Assembly (NCBI GenBank): GCA_028278335.1
Contig: JANQEN010000209.1
Span: 1-43,698, forward strand
DNA length: 43,698 nucleotides
DNA from: Chitinivibrionales bacterium
Lineage (GTDB): Bacteria; Fibrobacterota; Chitinivibrionia; Chitinivibrionales; JANQEN01
Direction of reading: 5' to 3'
Shown here: in pieces, positions 15,377 through 22,858 of the stretch
Layout of the letters: every line of letters starts with the position of its first letter
Position numbering within the stretch: position 1 is the first letter of the stretch
Made by a program: the position numbers and the translations under genes
The notes under the pieces: model-generated
The model's database searches: none
What the model was told of the DNA's origin: nothing
What the model saw: the letters and a program-made list of their open reading frames with translations, nothing else

Positions 15377-16864
15377 ATGGAAAAAAATGGAAAATCAGTA
15401 GCAATAATTGGTGGCGGTCTAGGTGGCCTTTCTGCTGCAATATCCTGTGCAAATCGAGGATATACAGTCTCTCTTTTTGAGAAGAATGATAAGGTCGGTG
15501 GAAAACTCAATATTCTTAAAAAGGAGGGTTTTAGTTTTGATCTTGGCCCTTCTATATTAACCTTACCCCATATTTTTAAAAAGCTCTTCGAAGAAGCTGG
15601 CAAGAACTTTAATGAGTATGTTGATATAGTTTCTTTGGATACGCATTGGCGTAACTTTTTTGAAGATGGTACCGTGATTGATCTTTTAGCAGATATGCAG
15701 GCAACTAAGGCACATTTAGAAGAAAAAATCCCCGGTTCAGGTAAGGAATTTCAACGATTTATCAAGTACACAAAAGATCAGTATGCTGTTGTGGAAGAGA
15801 AATATTTTGACAAGGGTCTTGATACTGCACGCAGCTTTTTTACCAATTATTCATGGTTAGATCTCTTCTTTAAATTGGATATTTTTCGTACCATGAATGG
15901 AGGAGTGAGTCACTACTTTACCAGTCAATATCTTCGGGACATTTTTAACTATTTCATAAAGTATGTAGGCGCTTCGGCATATAATGCACCAGGTTTTATG
16001 AATCTCATGCCCTGGGTTCAGTTTGAGTATGGACTCTGGTACGTCAAGGGTGGTATGTACAACTTGGCAGAAGGGCTTCTTAAATTAGCCACAGAGTTAG
16101 GAGTTTCAACCCAATGTAATGCCGAAGTTTCCAAGATTGTTACCAAAAATGGTGAGGCTTCCGGTATAGCTTTAGCAGATGGCACAACCATCTCGGCTGA
16201 TTATGTGGTCTCCAATATGGAGGTGATTCCCGCGTATGAAAAACTTTGCAATGAAAACCGGCATTTCCTTAATAAATTGAAACGGTTTGAGCCTGCCTGT
16301 TCAGGGTTGGTGCTTCATTTGGGTGTTGACAAAATGTATCCCCAATTGGCTCATCATAACTTTATTTACTCCAAGGATCAAAAGAAGCACTTTGATTTGG
16401 TCTTCAACAAACATAAATTACCGGAGGATGCAACAATCTATTTAGTTGCTCCCAAGCGAACCGATCCCACCGTTGCTCCCGAAGGGTGTGATAACATCAA
16501 GATACTTCCCCATATTCCCTATCTGCATGAGAAGAATAATTACACGCAGGAAGATTATGAAGAGTTAGCCGATCGGACCATTGACAAATTAGAGCGAGTG
16601 GGCCTCACCGATCTTAGAAAGCATATTATTGTTAAAGATATGTGGAATCCCTTAGATATTCAAAAACGATACTATTCAAATAAAGGTTCGATTTACGGGG
16701 TGGTCTCGGACATGAAAAAGAACTTTGCTCTCAAAGCGCCTAAACGTAGCAGCAGATATAAAAACCTCTTTTTTGTTGGTGGTAGTGTTAATCCCGGTGG
16801 TGGAATGCCCATGGTTACCTTAAGTGGCTATAATACAGCTAAGCTAATAAATGGCGAGTTGTAA
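15377..16864 (+). CDS. crtP: Carotenoid oxidase/desaturase, CrtP (CrtNb) type
   Basis: 495 residues from the ATG at 15377. A longer reading from a TTG at 15311 would add 22 residues ahead of the FAD fold, which is not typical. The fold starts SVAIIGGGLGGLSAAISCAN, then EKNDKVGGKLN. The C-terminus carries FVGGSVNPGGGMPMVTLSG (about 470-488), the variant seen in diaponeurosporene oxidase and related CrtP/CrtO-ketolase-like enzymes rather than the THPG form of desaturases. CrtP oxidises the terminal methyl of diaponeurosporene. It leads a tight operon: crtQ begins 10 bp after its stop, the same gene pair as in the Staphylococcus crtOPQMN operon. No strong ribosome site is visible. Confidence 0.85.
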   Translation: MEKNGKSVAIIGGGLGGLSAAISCANRGYTVSLFEKNDKVGGKLNILKKEGFSFDLGPSILTLPHIFKKLFEEAGKNFNEYVDIVSLDTHWRNFFEDGTVIDLLADMQATKAHLEEKIPGSGKEFQRFIKYTKDQYAVVEEKYFDKGLDTARSFFTNYSWLDLFFKLDIFRTMNGGVSHYFTSQYLRDIFNYFIKYVGASAYNAPGFMNLMPWVQFEYGLWYVKGGMYNLAEGLLKLATELGVSTQCNAEVSKIVTKNGEASGIALADGTTISADYVVSNMEVIPAYEKLCNENRHFLNKLKRFEPACSGLVLHLGVDKMYPQLAHHNFIYSKDQKKHFDLVFNKHKLPEDATIYLVAPKRTDPTVAPEGCDNIKILPHIPYLHEKNNYTQEDYEELADRTIDKLERVGLTDLRKHIIVKDMWNPLDIQKRYYSNKGSIYGVVSDMKKNFALKAPKRSSRYKNLFFVGGSVNPGGGMPMVTLSGYNTAKLINGEL

Positions 16865-16873
16865 AATCATATC

Positions 16874-17992
16874 ATGGCGACCTTTTTTCTTATTGCAGCG
16901 CTCTTCGCATGTTTTTTTTGGATCATTGGGTTGCTATTGCTGTGGCGTATTCCTTACTGTAAACTATTAGACAAAACCAACACATTACCCTCTTGCTCGC
17001 TCATTATTCCAGCAAGAAATGAAGAGAGTAATATTGCCCAACTACTAGAATCTTTACATAATCAAAAAGATAGACTCACCGAGATCATTGTTGTTGATGA
17101 TCAATCCTCTGATGAAACATCTCAAGTTGCAAAAGGATATGGTGCAAAGGTGCTCGGTGTTGTCGATAAACCCGAGGGATGGACCGGTAAAACTTGGGCT
17201 TGCTGGCTTGGAGCGCAAGAAGCGCAAGGCGAGCTTTTGCTCTTTGTTGATGCTGATACCACCTTTGATACTAGGGGGATAGAGAAAATCCTTCATACCT
17301 ATATGGCCAATCCTGGGATGGTAACCGTTCAACCCTATCATGCAATGAAAAAAGGCTATGAATCCCTATCGCTATTTTTCAATATCATGATAATGGCTGG
17401 GATCGGAGCCTTTACTATATTTGGCAAAAGGGTTCGACCTTCTGGCAGCTTTGGCCCCTGTATGCTCTGTAGCAAAAAGGACTACTTTGATTTAGGTGGT
17501 CATGAAGCGGTAAAACAAAAAGTTTTGGAAAATTTAGCCTTGGGAAACCTTTTTTTACATGCACAAAAATCAGTGTATTGCTATGGGGGAAAAGGCACAA
17601 TTTCCTTTCGTATGTATCCTAATGGTTTGAAGGATTTAATTGAGGGTTGGACAAAGGGCTTTGCAACAGGCGCTTCAATCACTCGTCCCCTTTATCTTGT
17701 GGCAACCTCCCTATGGATGACTGGCACTTTTATCACCTTTTTTGGGGCGTTACTATCATTTTCAATACCAGCTTTACGAGAAGGGTTTTCAACAGTTTAT
17801 GCTTTTTTATACGGTGGTTTCTTTTTTCAAATTCTGATACTTTGCCGTAGAATTGGTAATTTTAATCTTCTCGGCATGCTCCTTTACCCAGTAATGGCCC
17901 TTTTCTTTGTTTTTGTTTTTATTCGGTCTTACATAAGCATTTTTATTATAAAAAGAGTTACCTGGCGGGGACGCTCTGTAAAGGTATCCTAA
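16874..17992 (+). CDS. crtQ: Membrane glycosyltransferase family 2, CrtQ type
   Basis: 372 residues. An N-terminal membrane anchor (about 4-24) is followed by a GT-A domain: SLIIPARNEESNIAQLL (42-58), IIVVDDQSSDETS (71-83), GWTGKTWACWLGA and the metal-binding DAD at 126-128 (LLFVDADTTF). Three C-terminal membrane segments lie at about 275-365. The family includes CrtQ, which transfers glucose to 4,4'-diaponeurosporenoic acid. It lies between the oxidase and the acyltransferase with gaps of 10 and 2 bp, fitting the order of the reactions. GT2 proteins of this form also glycosylate other lipids, but the neighbours make the carotenoid role likely. Confidence 0.88.
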   Translation: MATFFLIAALFACFFWIIGLLLLWRIPYCKLLDKTNTLPSCSLIIPARNEESNIAQLLESLHNQKDRLTEIIVVDDQSSDETSQVAKGYGAKVLGVVDKPEGWTGKTWACWLGAQEAQGELLLFVDADTTFDTRGIEKILHTYMANPGMVTVQPYHAMKKGYESLSLFFNIMIMAGIGAFTIFGKRVRPSGSFGPCMLCSKKDYFDLGGHEAVKQKVLENLALGNLFLHAQKSVYCYGGKGTISFRMYPNGLKDLIEGWTKGFATGASITRPLYLVATSLWMTGTFITFFGALLSFSIPALREGFSTVYAFLYGGFFFQILILCRRIGNFNLLGMLLYPVMALFFVFVFIRSYISIFIIKRVTWRGRSVKVS

Positions 17993-17994
17993 AT

Positions 17995-18513
17995 ATGAGA
18001 ATTATTCACTTAAATAATCTATGGACGGTAATAATTGATTGTATCGCTTGGTTTATACTGCATATGTCAATTGCCTATGGCGCTACCTTACTACCGGTTA
18101 AGCTTTTTAATGAACAGATGTGGTTGTATCGCATTAGAAAGTGGGAAAAAGCTGGCAAACTATATAATGCACTTTTTGGTATAGAATCATGGAAAGATAA
18201 GCTCCCTGATGGTGCTTCCTGGTTTAGTCAGGGATTTGCCAAAAAGGGATTGGCTCAAAATAACGATCTCTATCTAGACCGATTTGTCAAAGAAACCTGT
18301 CGAGGAGAGTTTGCTCATTGGATGGTTATATTAGTATCGCCTCTCTTTTTTCTTTTTAATCCCTGGTATGCAGGAGTGATCATGATTATCTATGCTCTCC
18401 TGGCAAATATGCCCTGTATTATTGTACAGCGTTATAATCGTCCTCGGCTAATCCGAATAAGAGATCGAAAATTAAAGCGCAGAAAAGCATCGGGAGTTTT
18501 ACATGAAGCTTAG
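17995..18513 (+). CDS. crtO: Glycosyl-diaponeurosporenoate acyltransferase, CrtO type
   Basis: 172 residues, the usual small size of this membrane family. Hydrophobic segments lie at about 10-35 and 108-140. The soluble loop between them contains the family marks LFNEQMWLYRIRKWEKAGKLYN and an R-GEFAHW motif (about 102-108) with a candidate catalytic Glu/His. In staphyloxanthin synthesis CrtO adds a fatty acyl chain to the C6'' hydroxyl of the glucose. It begins 2 bp after crtQ, and its last 11 bases overlap the start of the U32-family gene, implying coupled translation. It should not be confused with the unrelated CrtO ketolase of cyanobacteria. Confidence 0.85.
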   Translation: MRIIHLNNLWTVIIDCIAWFILHMSIAYGATLLPVKLFNEQMWLYRIRKWEKAGKLYNALFGIESWKDKLPDGASWFSQGFAKKGLAQNNDLYLDRFVKETCRGEFAHWMVILVSPLFFLFNPWYAGVIMIIYALLANMPCIIVQRYNRPRLIRIRDRKLKRRKASGVLHEA

Positions 18514-19720
18514 TGTTGCCTATACCTTTGAGCCGGGATTAGTTAGTAAGCTAGCTCAGTTTGAAGATGTGTATGAAATTTTTGGAAAGTTAGATAGAGA
18601 TTTCATTGGTGGTGGACGATCAACCTACACATTACGGCTAACTTCAAAACAAAAACTGATTGCTGCAGTGCGTGAAGCACAGGGAAAGGGTATTCACTTT
18701 AATTACCTCCTTAATGGAGCAACCCTAAATGGGATTGAACAGACAAAAAAAGGGCAAAAAAAGATTCGATCCATACTGGAATTTCTCTCTCGGATTGGTG
18801 TGAATAGTCTTACTGTAGCTTCTCCATTTTTATTACGATTGATTAAAAAGCAGTACCCCCACTTTGCAGTTCGCATCAGTGCCTTTGCTGTGGTTGATTC
18901 ACCACGTAAAGCAAAGCAGTGGCAGGATATGGGTGCCGATACCCTCTGTTTAAGTGCCATTGCCTGTAACAGAGATTTTAAAACTCTTGAGGCGATACGA
19001 AAGGCTGTTTCCTGTGATTTACAATTAATAGCAAATGCCAATTGCCTATTAAATTGTTCGCATGAGTTAACTCATATGAATATGTTAACACAATCCTCGC
19101 GAAAGGGTGATCCACTAAAGGGGCTTTGTTTGGATTATTGCTTTCTTAATTGTTCAAAGACTCGATTAGCTGAACCAATAAACTATCTCCGAAGTACTTG
19201 GATTAGACCTGAGGATCTTTCTATATATGAGGATATGGGTTACACCAATTTTAAAATTTTGGAGAGAAGCTGTCCTAGTTCTTTGTTATTAAGACGAGTT
19301 GAGGCCTATTCTAAACGCTCTTTTAAGGGGAATTTGTATGAACTCATTGCCCCGATAGCTCAGATATCCAAACAGTCTAAGGCTCCCTTAGCCCAAAGAC
19401 TGCGCATGATTCGCATGATGTTTCGACCAGCCACTGTTAAAGTTAAAAGCGTTTTGGCGATGAAAAAATACGCTGAAGCCATTTTAGATCAGCCCTTTGA
19501 AAAAGATGTCGCTCCTCTTTACATTGATAATACAAAGCTTGAAGGGTTTTTGTCGGGAGTGCAAAAAAGGAATTGTGGTGAATTAGAGTGCGATCTGTGT
19601 CGCTATTGTTATGATTGGATGGATAAATCCATGTCAATAAATGAATCATTTAGAGAAGACTCAATGGCCATGGCTGAAAAACTTGACTGTGATGCTCTAG
19701 AAAGCAAGCATTGGATTTAA
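18503..19720 (+). CDS. U32-family, cysteine-rich (probable iron-sulfur) protein coupled to crtO
   Basis: 405 residues with the TIM-barrel-like N-terminal fold of the peptidase U32 family: VYEIFGKLDRDFIGGGRS at about 23-40, NYLLNGATLNG, SLTVASPFLLRLIKK and ISAFAVVDS. Cys residues cluster at 171, 181, 185, 209, 213, 217 and 257, and in a C-terminal CGELECDLCRYC group (358-369). Family members UbiU/UbiV and RlhA bind 4Fe-4S clusters and carry out hydroxylations without O2; classical protease activity is poorly supported. The start overlaps the last 11 bases of crtO, so it is the final gene of the crtP-Q-O unit. Inference: an oxygen-independent oxidation of the carotenoid or another lipid. The second Cys group is extra compared with the usual four ligands. 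Confidence 0.75.
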   Translation: MKLSVAYTFEPGLVSKLAQFEDVYEIFGKLDRDFIGGGRSTYTLRLTSKQKLIAAVREAQGKGIHFNYLLNGATLNGIEQTKKGQKKIRSILEFLSRIGVNSLTVASPFLLRLIKKQYPHFAVRISAFAVVDSPRKAKQWQDMGADTLCLSAIACNRDFKTLEAIRKAVSCDLQLIANANCLLNCSHELTHMNMLTQSSRKGDPLKGLCLDYCFLNCSKTRLAEPINYLRSTWIRPEDLSIYEDMGYTNFKILERSCPSSLLLRRVEAYSKRSFKGNLYELIAPIAQISKQSKAPLAQRLRMIRMMFRPATVKVKSVLAMKKYAEAILDQPFEKDVAPLYIDNTKLEGFLSGVQKRNCGELECDLCRYCYDWMDKSMSINESFREDSMAMAEKLDCDALESKHWI

Positions 19721-19813
19721 CCCGATTAATTCATAAACTTCTGTCATGAGAAGCTGTATGGTTTGTCAGATTTGGAGGAGCACAGAAATTGAATAGCGAA
19801 GGCATAGTAAGTT

Positions 19814-19915
19814 ATACCGCTTCTCAATAATTTTGTCCTATGTTGTGTTGCGGCATAACTGTTTCTATAAGAGTTTTGTCAAAAATCATGGGACAAAACT
19901 TTTGAGAAACAGTAT
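19814..19915. repeat. Three-copy inverted repeat forming a long stem-loop
   Basis: Copy A (19814-19838) and copy B (19855-19880, ATAACTGTTTCTATAAGAG then TTTTGTC) lie in the same direction, and copy C (19892-19915) is inverted. B and C pair almost fully around an 11-base loop (AAAAATCATGG). The stem-loop lies between the convergent U32 and ketosynthase genes and could terminate both. The three-copy layout also fits a small nonautonomous mobile element. Nothing else is visible in 19721-19989. Confidence 0.7.
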
Positions 19916-19989
19916 ATGTTGAGGTATTCAATTTCGAGCACATCTAAAGATGGCATGCCTGAGAGCTTCGTAATAGAAAGGCTTATGAA

Positions 19990-21363
19990 TTATTCGGGTT
20001 GAGAGAGTCTTTTTAGCAAAAGAGCTGCGTTGTGACCACCAAAGGCAAAGGATTGTGTTAAAGCGGTATTTAACGTATGCTCTTCAACCTTTTTTACAAA
20101 TGAAAGATCTTCAATAGGTTCCTCTAAGTTTTTATTGATATGGGTAGTTTGGTGAAAAAGGCTTAAAGCAGTTATCGCCGCTTCGATCGCACCAGCACCA
20201 CCAATGGTGTGGCCAGTAAGAGATTTGGTCGAATTGACAATAGGTTTCTTGTCAAAGAGTGATTGGATCACCGATGCTTCAATGGGGTCATTGACTTGTG
20301 TGCCGGTCCCATGGGTATTGATATAATCCACTGATACGGCTTCATGGTTAGCATCGTCTAAGGTTTGAGTGATGAGATTTCTCAGTTCTTCACCAGAGGG
20401 ATCCATAATCATTATATTGTGTGCATCAAAGGACTCTGCAAAGCCCACAATCTCTGCTAGAGGTTCTACTCCTCGACGTAAAGCTCTATTAAGCGATTCT
20501 AGAATGAGTATCGCACTGCCACCTTCGGCAAAGAGAAAGCCCGATCTGTTTTTATCAAAAGGCCGGTTTGCTGTTTGTGGATCACTATAATCGTGAGTCA
20601 GGGTCTTTGCTGCATCAAAACCTCTATAAATCCCTCCAAAGCGATCACCCAAATATTCAGCTCCACCAGCTAAGGCAAAATCGAGTTTACCTGAGCGAAT
20701 TGATTCAAAGGCGCGACCAATTGCTATGGTACCAGAAGCACAAGCTGCGCATGTTGTTTCATTGGCACCTTTAAGAGAGTAGCGGATTCCCAATTGAGCT
20801 GCGATGGCATTGGGCATGATCATGGAGACAATAAAGGGATTAAAACGGGGTGGAAATTGTAGGGTACCACCGAGGTTGTCAAATAGAGATGAAGTCTCTG
20901 AATAATTCACCGCTTCTTTTAGTGTATTAATATTTTTTTTGACAGGAGTGTTAATATGATGAGCTTCAGCATCAATAAAAGAGGTTAGTCCTCCCACTCC
21001 AGTACCAATAAACACGCCGGATTTATACGGTTCAATCGATTCAATGTGCCAGGTATTTTTCCGTTCATTTGCTTGAGTGAGAGCATAACCGGCTTGAGCA
21101 AGTGCATCGTGAGTTGCGGCAACACTCAAAAGAGAAACAGTGTCCTGTTGCATACAATCAACCCGAGAAAGGTGATGCTTGGCGTAGTCGATTGTTGGCA
21201 ATGGAGCCCATATATTTGATGAATACGTATGATAACGGGACCACTGCTCAGGAATTGGTGCAATAACATCTTTAGCATTAAGACAGCCTTCCCAAAGCGC
21301 ATCAACGCCAAAACCAAAGGGTGTGACACAACCAATACCCGTTATACAGACTCGATTTTTCAT
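19990..21363 (-). CDS. Beta-ketoacyl-ACP synthase II (FabF-like), cluster copy
   Basis: 457 residues, a little longer than FabF (about 412), with extra sequence near 95-150. The complete C-H-H catalytic set is present: Cys208 in CAACASG, His351 in NTHGTGTQVNDP and His385 in SLTGHTIGGAGA. It condenses an acyl primer with malonyl-ACP. It begins 12 bp after its ACP gene and the pair is divergent from the type III PKS, so it probably builds a dedicated acyl-ACP rather than serving general fatty acid synthesis. There is no ketoreductase, dehydratase or MCAT nearby, so it would borrow those from fatty acid synthesis. A housekeeping fabF elsewhere is expected. Confidence 0.88.
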   Translation of the reverse strand: MKNRVCITGIGCVTPFGFGVDALWEGCLNAKDVIAPIPEQWSRYHTYSSNIWAPLPTIDYAKHHLSRVDCMQQDTVSLLSVAATHDALAQAGYALTQANERKNTWHIESIEPYKSGVFIGTGVGGLTSFIDAEAHHINTPVKKNINTLKEAVNYSETSSLFDNLGGTLQFPPRFNPFIVSMIMPNAIAAQLGIRYSLKGANETTCAACASGTIAIGRAFESIRSGKLDFALAGGAEYLGDRFGGIYRGFDAAKTLTHDYSDPQTANRPFDKNRSGFLFAEGGSAILILESLNRALRRGVEPLAEIVGFAESFDAHNIMIMDPSGEELRNLITQTLDDANHEAVSVDYINTHGTGTQVNDPIEASVIQSLFDKKPIVNSTKSLTGHTIGGAGAIEAAITALSLFHQTTHINKNLEEPIEDLSFVKKVEEHTLNTALTQSFAFGGHNAALLLKRLSQPE

Positions 21364-21375
21364 ATGTTGAATGGT

Positions 21376-21627
21376 TTACTGTTTTTCAGAAATTTTTTTC
21401 GTAATAAAAGCCACTGTATCACCAACAGTGAGGAGGTTTTTAGCATCATCATCGGATATCTCTTCCTTGAACTCCTCTTCCAAAGCCATTAAAAGAGATA
21501 CTTGGTCTAGGGAGTCTGCTCCTAAATCACCTTTAATACTACTTGATTCAGTGATGGATTCCTTATCTACCCGCAATATTTCTGCAATAACTGATCTGGT
21601 TTTCTCGAGAATGTCTGCTTCTGTCAC
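21376..21627 (-). CDS. acpP: Acyl carrier protein
   Basis: 83 residues with a GTG start (MTEADILEK). The phosphopantetheine attachment site is Ser39 in GADSLDQVSLLMALEEEF, the standard type II ACP motif, with an acidic helix II. The C-terminal helix has the usual VGDTVAFI motif. It is followed after 12 bp by the ketosynthase and is divergent from the type III PKS (145 bp between start codons). The position suggests an acyl carrier for the polyketide or its starter. The sequence is close enough to general AcpP that a role in both pathways is possible; the symbol is given by family only. Confidence 0.92.
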   Translation of the reverse strand: MTEADILEKTRSVIAEILRVDKESITESSSIKGDLGADSLDQVSLLMALEEEFKEEISDDDAKNLLTVGDTVAFITKKISEKQ

Positions 21628-21656
21628 AACAATGTAGCCCTTTGTTAATGTATGAA

Positions 21657-21685
21657 TTGTTTAACCTGTGAGTTGATAATATAAA
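21657..21685 (+). promoter_or_regulatory. Candidate promoter of the type III PKS
   Basis: TTGTTT (21657-21662) and TATAAA (21680-21685) are separated by exactly 17 bp, inside the ACP/PKS divergent region. It would leave a leader of about 80 bases. I did not find a clear matching element for the ACP direction. Confidence 0.4.
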
Positions 21686-21772
21686 TTAATTAATACTGTT
21701 CCTATAAAGAAGAATTGTGATATTTTTAATACTCAACTCGCTTGGTTCTACTGATATAAACAAAGGATAGAA

Positions 21773-22858
21773 ATGTCGAACATTGGATCCGAAAAAACAA
21801 ATTCTGCCAAAATTATCTCTGTGGGGACAGCGAATCCTCCCTTTGGTATTGAACAGGAGTTTGCAGCATCTATGCTTTCTCAGTATTATAAAGATGAACT
21901 GTTTACTCGAAGTATGGACGTGATGCAAAAAGTATTTGAGCATCCCAGCATAAAAAAACGTTATTTAGCAGTTTCCTCGATTGACGAATTGGTATCATTG
22001 AAAAATGAGGATCCTGATCGACGGATTGAACGCTTTACAAAATGGGCTGTTTCGCTCTCATCTGAAGCAATTGATCGGGCGTTAGATCCTTTAGACATAA
22101 GCTACACCGATGTGACTACATTAATAGTCAATACTTGCACGGGGTATATCTGTCCGGGAATAGCGACCTATTTAATTGAGGCATGCAATCTTTCCCCCTC
22201 CATAAAGACCTATGATATGGTTGGCACAGGCTGTGCTGGCGCAATTCCAAACCTTCAGCTTGCCCAGTCGATCGTTGCAGCAAATCCAGATGAGATTGTC
22301 CTCTCTGTTTCAGTTGAGATTTGCAGCGCGACCTTTGAAATGGGGAACGATATGAGCCTGATTGTTTCCAATGCTATCTTTGGTGATGGTGCTGCAGCTG
22401 CTGTCATAATGAACGGTAATGAGGGACTTACACTTAAGCGTACCAAAAGTTTTTATGATCCAGCCCAGCGAGATGATGTGCGATATGTTTACAAGAAGGG
22501 ACGCCTAAACAATCGTTTGTCACCACAACTGCCTGATGTCATTGGTGCATTGGTACCACCATTGATCACAGAGCTGCTGAGCGAGGAGGGGCTTTCTGTC
22601 TCTGATGTGAAGCATTGGTCATTACATCCTGGTGGGGACAAAATGATTGAGAATTTGCAAAAAAAGCTAGAGTTGACAACAGAACAAATGCAAATAACCC
22701 GTGCTGTGCTATCTGATTTTGGTAACATGTCATCACCTACAGTACTCTTTGGATTAGAGCGAATCTTGGAACAGGGAATAGCAACAGGGGAGTGGTGTTT
22801 ACTAGCAGCCTATGGTGCTGGATTGGCTATTCACAGTTTTTTGTTGCAGCAGGAATAG
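21773..22858 (+). CDS. Type III polyketide synthase (chalcone/stilbene synthase family)
   Basis: 361 residues, standard length. The Cys-His-Asn triad is present: Cys154 in VGTGCAGAIPN, His285 in LHPGGDKM and Asn318 in DFGNMSSPTVLFGLERIL. The C-terminal AAYGAGLAIHSFLL fits the family GxGxG-type loop. Bacterial relatives extend long-chain acyl starters with malonyl-CoA to alkylpyrones or alkylresorcinols. The neighbours support an acyl-ACP- or acyl-CoA-primed lipid product: KS/ACP upstream (divergent), and an RND pump and methyltransferases downstream. An AAGGAT ribosome site precedes the ATG. The last 32 bases overlap the convergent RND gene. Product chemistry cannot be read from sequence. Confidence 0.92.
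   Translation: MSNIGSEKTNSAKIISVGTANPPFGIEQEFAASMLSQYYKDELFTRSMDVMQKVFEHPSIKKRYLAVSSIDELVSLKNEDPDRRIERFTKWAVSLSSEAIDRALDPLDISYTDVTTLIVNTCTGYICPGIATYLIEACNLSPSIKTYDMVGTGCAGAIPNLQLAQSIVAANPDEIVLSVSVEICSATFEMGNDMSLIVSNAIFGDGAAAAVIMNGNEGLTLKRTKSFYDPAQRDDVRYVYKKGRLNNRLSPQLPDVIGALVPPLITELLSEEGLSVSDVKHWSLHPGGDKMIENLQKKLELTTEQMQITRAVLSDFGNMSSPTVLFGLERILEQGIATGEWCLLAAYGAGLAIHSFLLQQE

Noticed and set aside
18703..19041. 112-codon minus-strand frame inside the U32-family gene
   Set aside because: Shadow of a recognisable gene, with no ribosome site and no family match.
18503..19720. Calling the U32-family gene a collagenase-like protease
   Set aside because: The peptidase label of U32 is historical; studied members with these Cys groups are iron-sulfur hydroxylases, and the operon context is biosynthetic.
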